The position numbers were made by a program, and so were the translations under genes. The notes under the pieces were generated by a model that was not told the origin of the DNA, made no database searches, and worked only from the letters and a program-made list of their open reading frames with translations. Shown piece by piece: positions 9,203 through 17,329 of a DNA stretch of 52,892 bases; positions within the stretch are counted from its first letter, which is position 1, and every line of letters begins with the position of its first letter. Origin of the DNA: an uncultured bacterium (GTDB lineage Bacteria; Bacillota_I; Bacilli_A; RF39; UBA660). Location of the stretch: NCBI GenBank assembly GCA_947169285.1, contig CAMVPB010000006.1, forward strand, positions 1-52,892, given 5' to 3'.

Positions 9203-11589
9203 TTAAATCCCGCCTTATCCAAATCTTCTAAAACTAAAGATTCTAACTCAGTTGTCTTTGCAGAAAGTTGAGGCAAAGTTTCTTCATAGTTTTCATATTC
9301 AACAGTAATCCTGTTTGTTAAATCATTTATTAATGCTTCATATTTATCATCAAATTTTCTTTCAATAGATCTATACCATTTTTTATTTATAATTAAGTTT
9401 TTAGAGATTTCATCATCTAATGAATTATATTTATCAATAATTAAACTATTTAATGCTTCTTGGTGATTCTTAATCTTCTTTTTGATATCCTTTTGCAATG
9501 ATAAATTGTTAAGCAATTCTTTTAATACTGCAACATTTTCTTCTGTTTCTTCTTTTATTTTATCTTTTATCATTTTTTCGCTAACTTTTTCTTCACTATT
9601 AAATACTTCTTCGTCGCCAGTATTTTCTTCTATAATCGATTCAAATTCTAAAATGAAGTTATCTAAATCTTTATATAGTGTTTCGATTATATCATTTTCT
9701 TCTTTGAAATATTCTTGAATTATGATATTTTTTGGCAACAAGTCAGAATCAAACTCATTTTTCTTTATTTTTCCATTTTTATCTTGTGCATATATTATTT
9801 TTGGTATCCACCCATTTTCAACAATCAAATAAAAGTCATCTTTCATTGTATCACTATAATATTCCATCAAAAATTCATATGCTTCATACTTGTCAATAAG
9901 TATATCATCAGAAAACTCTTTCAACATATTGTCTGACAAAGAATTAATAATTTCCTTAGCATTACATTCTGCATTAATAGAATATAATATATCTTTGTTA
10001 TCTTGTTCCCAGGAACTAACCCTCCTATTCAATGTAACAGAATAATTAATAAATTCTTCAGAGTTCGTTATTTCTTCATTAAGATTATCCTTATCAACCA
10101 TTAAGTCAAGATAGCCAACTTTTTTATTGTTGTTAAATAATTTGTTTCTTAATTTTGGTGCAATATTCCAATACTTAGATAATCTATCAATATCTGCTTT
10201 GGGGATACCACCAAGTAAATGAGCTCTTATATCTTGAATGACTTCATCATCAAAAGAATCAATATATCTTGGAATATTTAGATTATACTCCTCCTTTTCA
10301 ATATCTTTCATAGAAACATTTTTTGAATAATGTTCTATTTCGATTTTATTTAAGTATGTATCAGTTATCTTCTTAATATCTTCTTCCCTTAATTTATTTT
10401 TATTACCATCTTTAACAAAATACTTACTAGCGTCTATCATAAATATATTTTTTCTATTACTAGCTTCTTTTTTATCTAAAACAATTATACAAGCGGGAAT
10501 CCCGGTACCATAAAACAAGTTAGCTGGCAAGCCAATAATTCCTTCTATAAAACCACTTTTTAATAAATTTTTCCTAATTAATTCTTCTTGCCCACTTCTA
10601 AATAAAACTCCATGTGGAAGAATTATAGCACCTCGGCCATTAACTGAATTCATGGATTTTAACATATGGAGTAAAAAAGCATAATCACCACAATTGTCTG
10701 GAGGAGTTCCAAAACCTGTAAATCTATCAAAATTATTTTCTGCAGTTAAATCTGTATTCCATTTTTTCACTGAAAATGGTGGATTGGCAACGCAAAAGTC
10801 AAATGATCTAATTTTTCTATTTTCTAAAAATTGAGGATTTGTTAATGTATTACCAGATTTTATTTGAGCGGTAGCATTTCCATGTAAAAACATATTCATA
10901 ACGCAAAGACCCGCAGTATTGGTATCTTTTTCTTGACCATATAAATAAACTTTTGAATTATCAACCGCTTCATTACCAGCTTTTATTAAAAGTGAACCGG
11001 AACCACAAGCCATATCATATACTTCAATTGGACTCTTTTTAGATTCTGAAATTTTTAATATTTTTGCCATTATTCTTGAAACTTCAGATGGTGTATAAAA
11101 TTGTCCTTTACTTTTACCTGCTTCTGAAGCAAATTGTTTCATTAGATATTCGTACGCATCACCCAAAACATCATTATCATCCGCTCTATTATTGCTAAAG
11201 TCTAATTCTGGATCTTGAAATATTTCAACTAAACCAGTTAAAGCATCTATCATATCCTTACCTTTGCCAAGTTTATTTTCATCGTTAAAATCTACAACAT
11301 CTATAACATTTTGCAAATCGTTCTCTTCAGCAATTTTTGCTAATATTTTATTAAATTCTTCTCCAATATTTTTCTTACCTTTTAATGAAATCATTGTGTT
11401 AAAATTTGCATCAGCTGGTACATCTATTAAAGAATCTTTTTTGTTGTAATACTTATCTGTAATAACCTTCATAAATAGAACGATTAAAACATAATCTTTA
11501 TATTGTGTTGCATCCATTCCACCTTTGCTTCTTAAAGTATTACAACTATCCCATATTTTACTATATAAAACACTTTTCTTTACTGCCAT
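9196..11589 (-). CDS. hsdM: Type I restriction-modification DNA adenine methylase subunit
   Basis: The product has 797 residues. The N-terminal helical domain is followed by FYTPSEVSRIM (motif X, about 164-174), DMACGSG (SAM-binding motif I, 192-198) and NPPF (catalytic motif IV, 269-272), so it should be an active N6-adenine methyltransferase. Many HsdM proteins are near 500 residues. This one continues with about 300 extra residues rich in Glu, Lys and Asn, partly coiled coil, as in the long HsdM subfamily. Its ATG overlaps the stop of the upstream AbrB-like gene by one base. It protects host DNA and is required for restriction. Confidence 0.93.
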   Translation of the reverse strand: MAVKKSVLYSKIWDSCNTLRSKGGMDATQYKDYVLIVLFMKVITDKYYNKKDSLIDVPADANFNTMISLKGKKNIGEEFNKILAKIAEENDLQNVIDVVDFNDENKLGKGKDMIDALTGLVEIFQDPELDFSNNRADDNDVLGDAYEYLMKQFASEAGKSKGQFYTPSEVSRIMAKILKISESKKSPIEVYDMACGSGSLLIKAGNEAVDNSKVYLYGQEKDTNTAGLCVMNMFLHGNATAQIKSGNTLTNPQFLENRKIRSFDFCVANPPFSVKKWNTDLTAENNFDRFTGFGTPPDNCGDYAFLLHMLKSMNSVNGRGAIILPHGVLFRSGQEELIRKNLLKSGFIEGIIGLPANLFYGTGIPACIIVLDKKEASNRKNIFMIDASKYFVKDGNKNKLREEDIKKITDTYLNKIEIEHYSKNVSMKDIEKEEYNLNIPRYIDSFDDEVIQDIRAHLLGGIPKADIDRLSKYWNIAPKLRNKLFNNNKKVGYLDLMVDKDNLNEEITNSEEFINYSVTLNRRVSSWEQDNKDILYSINAECNAKEIINSLSDNMLKEFSDDILIDKYEAYEFLMEYYSDTMKDDFYLIVENGWIPKIIYAQDKNGKIKKNEFDSDLLPKNIIIQEYFKEENDIIETLYKDLDNFILEFESIIEENTGDEEVFNSEEKVSEKMIKDKIKEETEENVAVLKELLNNLSLQKDIKKKIKNHQEALNSLIIDKYNSLDDEISKNLIINKKWYRSIERKFDDKYEALINDLTNRITVEYENYEETLPQLSAKTTELESLVLEDLDKAGFKC

Positions 11590-11810
11590 TATTTACTACC
11601 TCTCTTTACCACTACTTGTTCTTTATCATTATCTGGTGATACTTTGCAATCCTTCCTGTTTGAAATTTTAATATTATTTTTTTCATCCAAGTAAAAGATT
11701 ACAGAATCTCCTTCTTCTATATTCAATGTTTCTCGAACAATCTTCGGAATAGTAATTTGTCCTTTTGATGTCAACTTTGCTGAAGCTAACAATTCATTTT
11801 TTTCCTTCAT
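11589..11810 (-). CDS. AbrB/SpoVT-type DNA-binding protein heading the R-M operon
   Basis: The product has 73 residues. ASAKLTSKGQITIPKIVRE followed by LNIEEGDSVIFYL is the swapped-hairpin AbrB fold, also used by MazE-type antitoxins and transition-state regulators. There is no toxin gene next to it; it is fused by a one-base overlap to hsdM. The likeliest role is autoregulation of the restriction operon, for example delaying nuclease expression after transfer. The inverted repeat upstream at 11858-11901 could be its operator. Confidence 0.8.
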   Translation of the reverse strand: MKEKNELLASAKLTSKGQITIPKIVRETLNIEEGDSVIFYLDEKNNIKISNRKDCKVSPDNDKEQVVVKRGSK

Positions 11811-11857
11811 ATCATTTCTCCTTACTTTCCTTACTATAATAAGTATAACATAATTTG

Positions 11858-11901
11858 TTGATTTTTAAAATAAATTGACATAAATTGTTGCAAAAAATCA
11901 A
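11858..11901. promoter_or_regulatory. Divergent intergenic dyad, candidate operator of the AbrB-like protein
   Basis: TTGATTTTT (11858-11866) and AAAAATCAA (11893-11901) form a 9-bp inverted repeat between the AbrB-like gene and the divergent gene at 11939. TTGTTG occurs twice nearby. The position fits control of both promoters; binding is not shown. Confidence 0.35.
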
Positions 11902-11938
11902 TTTTTAAGTGATTAATACAAGGAATTGGAGGAATTGT

Positions 11939-12265
11939 ATGATTAGAAAATGTACTGATGAAGATATTTCTGATGAAGAATTAGAGAAAGTAATTAATCC
12001 TTTTTATGATAATTATCATGAATATATTATTACTTACGTTATGCCTGAGGTAATTGCATTTTATATTGCTAGTTCTTATAGTAGGAATGCTATGTGGGAG
12101 GCTACGTTTTATCAGCATTATAATTCTGCTAAAGATACTTTTAATATCAGTGATGATGAAGATTATAATAAGGTTAAAGCTGAAGTAATTAAGCTATTAA
12201 GATTGAAGTATTCTTTAGAAATTATTAGTGAAAATCCATTAGATTTAAAAAAAATTGAGTATTAG
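11939..12265 (+). CDS. Hypothetical acidic protein divergent from the R-M operon
   Basis: The product has 108 residues starting MIRKCTDEDISDEELEKVIN. This ATG is chosen because GGAGG lies 6 bases upstream; a longer frame from 11909 lacks a site. The sequence is Asp/Glu- and Tyr-rich and predominantly helical, without a membrane segment or a motif I recognise. It is the only plus-strand gene in the left half of the element and is closed by a strong terminator that overlaps its stop codon. It could be an anti-restriction or regulatory accessory protein, but nothing in the sequence proves that. Confidence 0.65.
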   Translation: MIRKCTDEDISDEELEKVINPFYDNYHEYIITYVMPEVIAFYIASSYSRNAMWEATFYQHYNSAKDTFNISDDEDYNKVKAEVIKLLRLKYSLEIISENPLDLKKIEY

Positions 12266-12287
12266 TTTTTGTTCTAATACTCTTTTT
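12257..12287 (+). terminator. Terminator after the 11939 gene
   Basis: GAGTATTAG/CTAATACTC stem (9 bp, 8-base loop) followed by TTTTTGTTTT. The stop codon TAG lies in the 5' arm. Confidence 0.85.
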
Positions 12288-12388
12288 GTTTTCCAAAAAA
12301 CTCACGGAAAAATTAAATTTGTGTGAATGTAGGTGGGCTGTCGGTCGTGATATTTTTTGTTTTTTTATTCATATATCCTAGGGGGGGA
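12288..12388. other. Unassigned non-coding stretch after the replication genes (possible origin)
   Basis: About 100 bases with an unusual GC-rich patch (GGTGGGCTGTCGGTCGTGAT), a T-rich tract and a run of seven G at 12382-12388. It lies directly downstream of the replication-initiation genes, where satellite elements often keep their origin. No clear iterons are visible, so an origin is only a positional guess. Confidence 0.25.
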
Positions 12389-12823
12389 CTACCTATTGTT
12401 TTCTATTTGATAATGCTTTTTACTATTTATTCTTTTACTATGATTAATATACTTTTGCATATCTTCTAATAAAAATCCTGGTATTATTCCTCTTTCTATC
12501 CATCTAATGGATTTATCATAGTTTCTTTCTTCATGTTCCGGTGATAATGGTACTACGCCTAATTTGAAGTATCCATCTTTTTTCATTTGTTCTAAAATAG
12601 ATAAATAATAATTATTCTTAACTATTTTAGTTTTATCTAAGATATCATGTATAGTTGGCATATAAGTTCTTTCTTTACAAAGTTCTATAATTGCTTTTTT
12701 AAATACTTCTGGTTCTATATCTCGTAACATTTCATACCATATTGAAATATCATCATTACTAATTACTTTTTGATAACAAGATGATAATATTTTGATTCCT
12801 TCTACAAAATCTAATTTATCCAT
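12389..12823 (-). CDS. Phage-type replicative helicase loader-like protein
   Basis: The product has 144 residues. The N-terminal half has the pattern W-x-x-x-L...FKKAIIELCKERTYMPTIHDIL seen in phage helicase loader/inhibitor proteins of the G39P type. The C-terminus is Lys/Asn/His-rich. It overlaps the upstream replisome organiser by 8 bases, matching the usual order (organiser, then loader) in Gram-positive phages and satellites. It would recruit the host DnaB/DnaC helicase. The call rests on pattern and position. Confidence 0.6.
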   Translation of the reverse strand: MDKLDFVEGIKILSSCYQKVISNDDISIWYEMLRDIEPEVFKKAIIELCKERTYMPTIHDILDKTKIVKNNYYLSILEQMKKDGYFKLGVVPLSPEHEERNYDKSIRWIERGIIPGFLLEDMQKYINHSKRINSKKHYQIENNR

Positions 12824-13637
12824 TTTGTTTATCTCTCATTTCTTTAGCTCTTCTGATTTCTTCTAAAGATATATCTTGGATTGTTTTAGTTTTTGGTTGC
12901 TGATGTAAGTATCTTTCAAATTTAGGACCAAATAAAGTTTCTGGTGTAAGATATGGTTTCATTTTAGGATTATTAATCCACTCACTTGTTTTCTTATCTA
13001 TAACTGTTTTAATATCGTTAATTGTATATTTCTTTAATATATTTGATATTAATTTTTTATATTCATCTATTAATACAAAATTAGAATGTGTTTTATAATT
13101 TAAATAGTCTATTATGTCTTGATACTCTTTTTTATTTATTTTTATTTCTTTTTTATTAGTTATAATTTCTAAATTATGTTTATTATTTTTATTATCTATA
13201 TATACCTTACTATTTGGCTTACACTTATTCTTACATTTTGGTTTACTTTTGTCAGGATTCTTTATTCTATATTCTCTCATATTCATAGCACCTACTGTTG
13301 TTTGATTAGTAAGTACTAATGCATCTTCTATATAATATTTATCATCTCTTTTTTCTATCATTCCAGTATCTAAAAAATAATCTATAGCATCATTTATTAG
13401 TTTTTCCGAATGATTAGTTTCTACTGCTAATTCTTTTATAGAATATGGAATTCTTTTAGATCCTACTTTTTTTATTAAGTAACCATCTTTATTTATTGTT
13501 TTAAATATTAGTTTAAAATACAGTATTATTTTCTCATATCCATTAGGTTGATTTTGTAAATATTTTAATACATCATTATCAAAAAAGTTTGATTTAAGCA
13601 TAAAGTAATAATATTTCTCTTTATTATACGTTCCCAT
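12816..13637 (-). CDS. Phage replisome organiser (DnaD-like N-terminus, Phg_2220_C-like C-terminus)
   Basis: The product has 273 residues. Residues 1-120 form a winged-helix domain starting YYFMLKSNFFDND with IPYSIKELAVETN, as in DnaD-like phage replication initiators. A Lys/Asn-rich linker follows. The C-terminal part (about 170-250), with DYLNYKTHSNF and LTPETLFGPKFERYLHQ, resembles the conserved phage C-terminal domain Phg_2220_C. It would bind the element's origin and recruit the loader encoded next. The start overlaps the upstream small gene by 14 bases. It implies that the element replicates autonomously after excision. Confidence 0.8.
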   Translation of the reverse strand: MGTYNKEKYYYFMLKSNFFDNDVLKYLQNQPNGYEKIILYFKLIFKTINKDGYLIKKVGSKRIPYSIKELAVETNHSEKLINDAIDYFLDTGMIEKRDDKYYIEDALVLTNQTTVGAMNMREYRIKNPDKSKPKCKNKCKPNSKVYIDNKNNKHNLEIITNKKEIKINKKEYQDIIDYLNYKTHSNFVLIDEYKKLISNILKKYTINDIKTVIDKKTSEWINNPKMKPYLTPETLFGPKFERYLHQQPKTKTIQDISLEEIRRAKEMRDKQNG

Positions 13638-13887
13638 GTTTAGAATTATTAATTGACACTAAAAAATCTACATTGATCTTAAAATAATCAATTACTTTCT
13701 CCATTGGTACTAAATTATTAGGTAGTTTAAATCCACTCGATATAATTTCTTCTGATATTTTATTTTTAATATCTCTTGCTTTATTTCTCCCCACAGCACC
13801 TATTTTCATTATATCTTGTACTGTAGCCCACTGACTGTTTAATATTTCTAGCATTTCATCTGCCGATAATATTGTTTTACTTTTCAT
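13624..13887 (-). CDS. Small HTH protein, excisionase/DUF3173-like
   Basis: The product has 87 residues. ATVQDIMKIGAVGRNKARDI resembles a helix-turn-helix, followed by LPNNLVPMEKVIDYF. The layout recalls DUF3173, a family of small proteins encoded by integrative elements and thought to act in excision or replication. It sits between the HTH gene and the replisome organiser with short overlaps. Its ribosome binding site (GGAGA) falls just after the left copy of the 25-bp inverted repeat. Confidence 0.55.
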   Translation of the reverse strand: MKSKTILSADEMLEILNSQWATVQDIMKIGAVGRNKARDIKNKISEEIISSGFKLPNNLVPMEKVIDYFKINVDFLVSINNSKHGNV

Positions 13888-13905
13888 TAAAAAATCTCCT
13901 CTCTG

Positions 13906-13930
13906 TTATAATTATTTAAGTTTACCGAAC
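13906..13930. repeat. Left copy of a 25-bp perfect inverted repeat
   Basis: Read on the minus strand it is GTTCGGTAAACTTAAA and nine more bases: the last codons and stop of the HTH gene plus ten bases of spacer. The exact inverted copy is at 15226-15250. After both copies comes ACA/GAG-type spacer and then GGAGATTT, so similarity extends past the 25 bp. Confidence 0.9.
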
Positions 13931-14241
13931 TTATCATTATCATTTTTATTATCTAAAATTTTTTTACTATTTTCAGAATCTAACATTTCTTTAATTCTTT
14001 TCATTTCTCGATCTAATTTCTTTTGTATTCTTTTCTCTTCTTCCTGTTTATCATGAACAATAAAAGAATACCAGTTATCAACATCATATACTTCTTGCAT
14101 TCTTTTTAAAAGATTATTATTTGGTATCTTAGTAAAGTTTTCAATTGATCTTAATTCTGATGTTTTAATGTTTAATAACTTAGCGGCTTCTGTAATAGAA
14201 AGACCTTTATTTACCCTAAACGCTTTAGGTGTTGCCTGCAT
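13912..14241 (-). CDS. HTH (XRE-like) regulator divergent from the repressor
   Basis: The product has 109 residues. RVNKGLSITEAAKLLNIKTS, then ELRSIENFTKIPNNNLLKRM, is a helix-turn-helix of the XRE type. The C-terminal half is a charged, Lys/Glu-rich helix. It is the first gene of the leftward regulatory and replication operon and faces the S24-type repressor, the position of str/cro-type genes in phages and satellites. A GGAGG site precedes the ATG. A candidate promoter (TTACAA-N16-TATGAT, minus strand) lies at 14263-14290. Confidence 0.7.
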   Translation of the reverse strand: MQATPKAFRVNKGLSITEAAKLLNIKTSELRSIENFTKIPNNNLLKRMQEVYDVDNWYSFIVHDKQEEEKRIQKKLDREMKRIKEMLDSENSKKILDNKNDNDKFGKLK

Positions 14242-14262
14242 TGTATCCTCCTTTCTATTTTA

Positions 14263-14426
14263 ATCATACACTTTTTATAATTGTTTGTAAGCGACCTTTT
14301 ATGCCCAATTCATTTTTTTCACTCTCCCTTCTATTATAAGAATACTACCCGATTACGAAAATGTAAATACAAATTACGATTTTTTTCATAATTTTACTTG
14401 TATGTTTTCGTATTTTAAGTTATACT
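14263..14426. promoter_or_regulatory. Divergent promoter/operator region of the element's genetic switch
   Basis: Rightward promoter: TTGTAT (14398-14403), 17 bases, TATACT (14421-14426), feeding the repressor. Leftward candidate: TTACAA-N16-TATGAT on the minus strand (14263-14290). Between them are operator-like dyads: TTAC-N6-GTAA at 14353-14366, a second ATTACGA at about 14373, and TTTTCGTA inside the rightward promoter. The repeated TACGAAAA/TTTTCGTA half-sites are the likely repressor targets. Confidence 0.65.
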
Positions 14427-14446
14427 TATTTTAGAGGAGGATGCCT

Positions 14447-15175
14447 ATGAAAAAGCAAGAAACATTTGCTGAAAAAGCAAGAAGACATAACTATTCAATT
14501 GAACAACATTTTGTTAATAACTTAAAGGCTATTATGACTGAAAAGAAAATAACAAGAACTCAGCTTGCTAAAATGTTAGACATGCCATACACTACCCTTT
14601 GTGATTGGTGCAATGGAAGAATATATCCTAAGTATGAAAAAATCGAAAAGATAGCTAATGTTTTAAAAGTTGATCCAAGTGAACTTGCAGGACTTGAATT
14701 AACATCTAGCAAAAACAGCGATGATGATTTATCTAATGAAGTTGCAAGAGTAAATGTTTTAAAATACCTTCCTTCAGATGCAAGTGTAAGAAAACCACAT
14801 CCTTCATTAGTTTGGTTTGAGACAAATATTGCACCAGAATTACTACAAAATAATAGCTACTATTTTGGTTTAAGAGTGAACGATAATACTATGGCTCCTA
14901 AGCTATATAAAAATGATTGGGTAATATTTCGTCAAACCGATATAATAGATGATGATGGAATCTATTGCCTAAGACATCCTGGTTGTGAAACAATTATAAG
15001 AAAAGTTGTTTTATTAAAAAATGGATTTTTAGTAATTCAAACTCATTCATCTTGGAAAGAAGGTAAAGATAAATCTTACTCACAATCTTATTCAATCAAT
15101 GATATTGGAAAAGAAATAGAAATACTTGGGAAAGCAATAAGATATTCTATTTCTGAGCATGATAATGAATTATAA
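14447..15175 (+). CDS. CI/LexA-like repressor with S24-type C-terminal domain, catalytic pair apparently lost
   Basis: The product has 242 residues. The start is the second ATG, because AGAGGAGG ends one base before the first ATG (14441), leaving no spacing. Residues 25-75 form an XRE helix-turn-helix (ITRTQLAKMLDMPYTTLCDW). The C-terminal domain has the S24 fold pattern, but the usual GxSM nucleophile motif reads NDNTM, with Thr in place of Ser at about 148. The region of the catalytic Lys reads TIIRKVV, with Arg at the likely position. It should still bind DNA and dimerise but may not self-cleave in response to SOS. It is probably the element's immunity repressor. Confidence 0.8.
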   Translation: MKKQETFAEKARRHNYSIEQHFVNNLKAIMTEKKITRTQLAKMLDMPYTTLCDWCNGRIYPKYEKIEKIANVLKVDPSELAGLELTSSKNSDDDLSNEVARVNVLKYLPSDASVRKPHPSLVWFETNIAPELLQNNSYYFGLRVNDNTMAPKLYKNDWVIFRQTDIIDDDGIYCLRHPGCETIIRKVVLLKNGFLVIQTHSSWKEGKDKSYSQSYSINDIGKEIEILGKAIRYSISEHDNEL

Positions 15176-15202
15176 AAAAAGACCACTGCTGGAACAGTGA
15201 TC
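15176..15202 (-). terminator. Hairpin with T-run on the minus strand after the repressor
   Basis: GATCACTG/CAGTGGTC (one G-U pair) with loop TTCCAG, followed on the minus strand by six T. It would stop antisense transcription entering the repressor gene. It has no T-run in the plus direction. Confidence 0.5.
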
Positions 15203-15209
15203 AAGTGAA

Positions 15210-15305
15210 AAATCCCTAATTTAAAGTTCGGTAAACTTAAATAATTATAACAAAGTATAATTTTGGAGATTTCTCGTATTTAATTATATCACCAATTAGG
15301 GATTT
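15210..15305 (+). promoter_or_regulatory. Pre-integrase intergenic dyad
   Basis: AAATCCCTAATT (15210-15221) and AATTAGGGATTT (15294-15305) are a perfect 12-bp inverted repeat 22 bases upstream of the integrase start. They enclose the right copy of the 25-bp repeat. It could fold into a long leader hairpin controlling integrase translation, or serve as recombination-protein binding sites. Confidence 0.5.
15226..15250. repeat. Right copy of the 25-bp perfect inverted repeat
   Basis: Exact inverted copy of 13906-13930. Here it lies between the repressor and the integrase and duplicates the tail of the HTH gene, its stop codon and part of the following ribosome-binding region, out of context. 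The two copies enclose about 1.3 kb with the HTH gene, the divergent promoters and the repressor. Confidence 0.9.
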
Positions 15306-15327
15306 CTACAAGAAAGTTGGTGAAATA

Positions 15328-16437
15328 ATGGCAGTTTACAAAGATCCTAAGCCTACTAAAAATGGTAGAGCTTGGTATTTTAAGTTTAGCTATAAAGATG
15401 CGTTTGGTGCTACTAAGCAATATAGATCTAAAAGGTATCTAACTAAAAAGGAAGCATCAGATGCAGAAAGAATGTTTTTAGTTACCTCTACTGATAAAGT
15501 AGAAGATAACAATATGACATTTAAAGACTTATATGATGAATTCAGAATGCATAACGATGAAATAATGAAAGATACTACTAAGTATGGTTATGATAATAAA
15601 GAAAAGTTTATAGAATGTTTCTATCCTGTTAAAGTGAAAGATTTTAATATTATGCAGTTTGAACAATGGAAACGGGAAATAAATAAACTTCATATATCTC
15701 TTAGATATAAAAATGATATTTACAAATTTCTTAAATCAATTTTAAACTTTGGTGTTAAATGGCATAACTTAAACTTTCAAGCAGTATATAATAAAATGAC
15801 AAAGTTCCAAGATCCTAATGAACGTAGAAAAGAAATGGCTTATTATACTTATGATGAATTCAAAAAGTTTATTTCTTATGAAGAAAATCTAAGATGGAAA
15901 TGTGTATTTGAAATATTATATTACTGTGGATTACGTAAAGGAGAATTAAAAGGTCTTACTTGGAAAGATATTTATTTTGATAAAAAAGTATTATCTGTTA
16001 ATAAACAAATAACACAGAGAAATAATCGTGTTAAATTCGAATTCTCGGACACTAAGACGAGAGATAGTAGAAGAATAGTTCCTATTACTAAAGTCTTGTT
16101 AAATGACCTTAAAATGCTCTATGAACAGGATAAAAAAGAGTATTACGGATTTAATGATGACTTCTTTGTAGTTTCTGATGCCAAACCCATAGCTGATTCT
16201 AATATATATCTTAGAAGAACTAAACTAGCTAATCTTGCTGGCTTAAAAGTTATTAGGATCCATGATTTTAGGCATTCGTGTGCATCACTACTTATTAACA
16301 ATGGTGCTAATGTTACATTAGTTGCCAAATATTTAGGGCATACAAAAATCGAGGAAACACTAAATACATATTCACATATGTTTAGTACTGCCCTCGACTC
16401 TGTTGTTTCTGTTATAGATAGCTTAGAAGATGACTAA
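15328..16437 (+). CDS. int: Tyrosine recombinase (integrase)
   Basis: The product has 369 residues. It has an N-terminal arm-binding domain (about 1-60), a core-binding SAM-like domain (60-165) and a C-terminal catalytic domain with R203 (CGLRKGEL), a probable Lys near 243, H312-x-x-R315 (HDFRHS), H338 (LGH) and nucleophile Y348 (NTYSHM). All catalytic residues are present. It should integrate and excise the element. An arm-binding domain of this kind fits the tandem TGTACCTAAA units at both ends. It ends head-on with the RloB gene one base away. Its position after the repressor is typical of satellites and temperate elements. Confidence 0.95.
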   Translation: MAVYKDPKPTKNGRAWYFKFSYKDAFGATKQYRSKRYLTKKEASDAERMFLVTSTDKVEDNNMTFKDLYDEFRMHNDEIMKDTTKYGYDNKEKFIECFYPVKVKDFNIMQFEQWKREINKLHISLRYKNDIYKFLKSILNFGVKWHNLNFQAVYNKMTKFQDPNERRKEMAYYTYDEFKKFISYEENLRWKCVFEILYYCGLRKGELKGLTWKDIYFDKKVLSVNKQITQRNNRVKFEFSDTKTRDSRRIVPITKVLLNDLKMLYEQDKKEYYGFNDDFFVVSDAKPIADSNIYLRRTKLANLAGLKVIRIHDFRHSCASLLINNGANVTLVAKYLGHTKIEETLNTYSHMFSTALDSVVSVIDSLEDD

Positions 16438-16438
16438 G

Positions 16439-17329
16439 CTATTTTTCTTTTATCATTTTATTAACTAATAATCCCACATTAGTTCCTAACTCATTTTTAA
16501 TCTTTGTAATATCTTCTGCTAAATCTTTTTCTCTTCTAATTGCATTTTTAATTCCAGGTTCAAACTCTTTAAAATTCAAAGAGTTTTTTCTATAACCACA
16601 TGCATCATGTAATCTCTTTTCAATATATCTTCTTCCAGAGTTATTCATTTTTCTATTTTTTATCAAATCTTCTTTATTTTCAGAATCAAATTCATCAAAA
16701 TGCATATATAACCATAATTCAAAACTTGGATTACTAACATACAAATTCACATTATTCTTCTTGCAGAATTCAACCACTTTATCATATTGTTCTTCTGTAA
16801 AACTATCTTTATCTCTATCGACTACCATATTAAGCGAATCAACATCAGACGAATAAGTAACATCCTGTGCTTCAAAATACTTTTCAAAGTTTCTGGCCAT
16901 ATCTTCATATGCTTCATTTTTAAATAGATGCATAAATACTGAATCTAAATCTTTATACGGTATTCTATAATTATCACCTTTATACATTTCATCTAATTTT
17001 GTAAAAGTACTATCTAAATCAATTTTACCAGGATTTTCATGATCCCAATTTGATAATTTGTTTTTCAATTCCCCTACTGTTACTTCATTAGCGGAATTAT
17101 CAATAAATGTTTGCAGTAATTTAATGACATGTGTTGGATTACTGTGTCCTTGATTTGCGTAATCTCTCAAAATATTAATAACAGTTACATTTTCTTTTAT
17201 TAATGATTCATTCAGTTTTTCAAAATATTTTGGTTCTGTTGCAGAACCTTCGGAAGCTATAAAATACTTTTTTCTATAATCACTAATTTCAGATTCTCTT
17301 TCTGTAGCAAATGGTTCTTTAATCCTCAT
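16439..17329 (-). CDS. RloB-family protein (AbiLii-like, TOPRIM-like effector)
   Basis: The product has 296 residues. YFIASEGSATEPKYFE near residues 22-37 is the RloB signature; VVDRDKD (D171, D173) and NPSFELWLYMHF (about 200-211) give the acidic set expected of a TOPRIM-like nuclease fold. RloB proteins pair with an AAA ATPase (RloA), and the same pairing makes up the lactococcal AbiL abortive-infection system. The gene overlaps rloA by 11 bases in one operon. Role inferred: the effector of an anti-phage system kept in check or armed by the ATPase. Confidence 0.82.
   Translation of the reverse strand: MRIKEPFATERESEISDYRKKYFIASEGSATEPKYFEKLNESLIKENVTVINILRDYANQGHSNPTHVIKLLQTFIDNSANEVTVGELKNKLSNWDHENPGKIDLDSTFTKLDEMYKGDNYRIPYKDLDSVFMHLFKNEAYEDMARNFEKYFEAQDVTYSSDVDSLNMVVDRDKDSFTEEQYDKVVEFCKKNNVNLYVSNPSFELWLYMHFDEFDSENKEDLIKNRKMNNSGRRYIEKRLHDACGYRKNSLNFKEFEPGIKNAIRREKDLAEDITKIKNELGTNVGLLVNKMIKEK

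Noticed and set aside
9482-9936. Plus-strand open frames inside hsdM
   Set aside because: They are antisense to a well-supported gene, lack ribosome binding sites and read as low-complexity Ile/Phe/Ser sequence.
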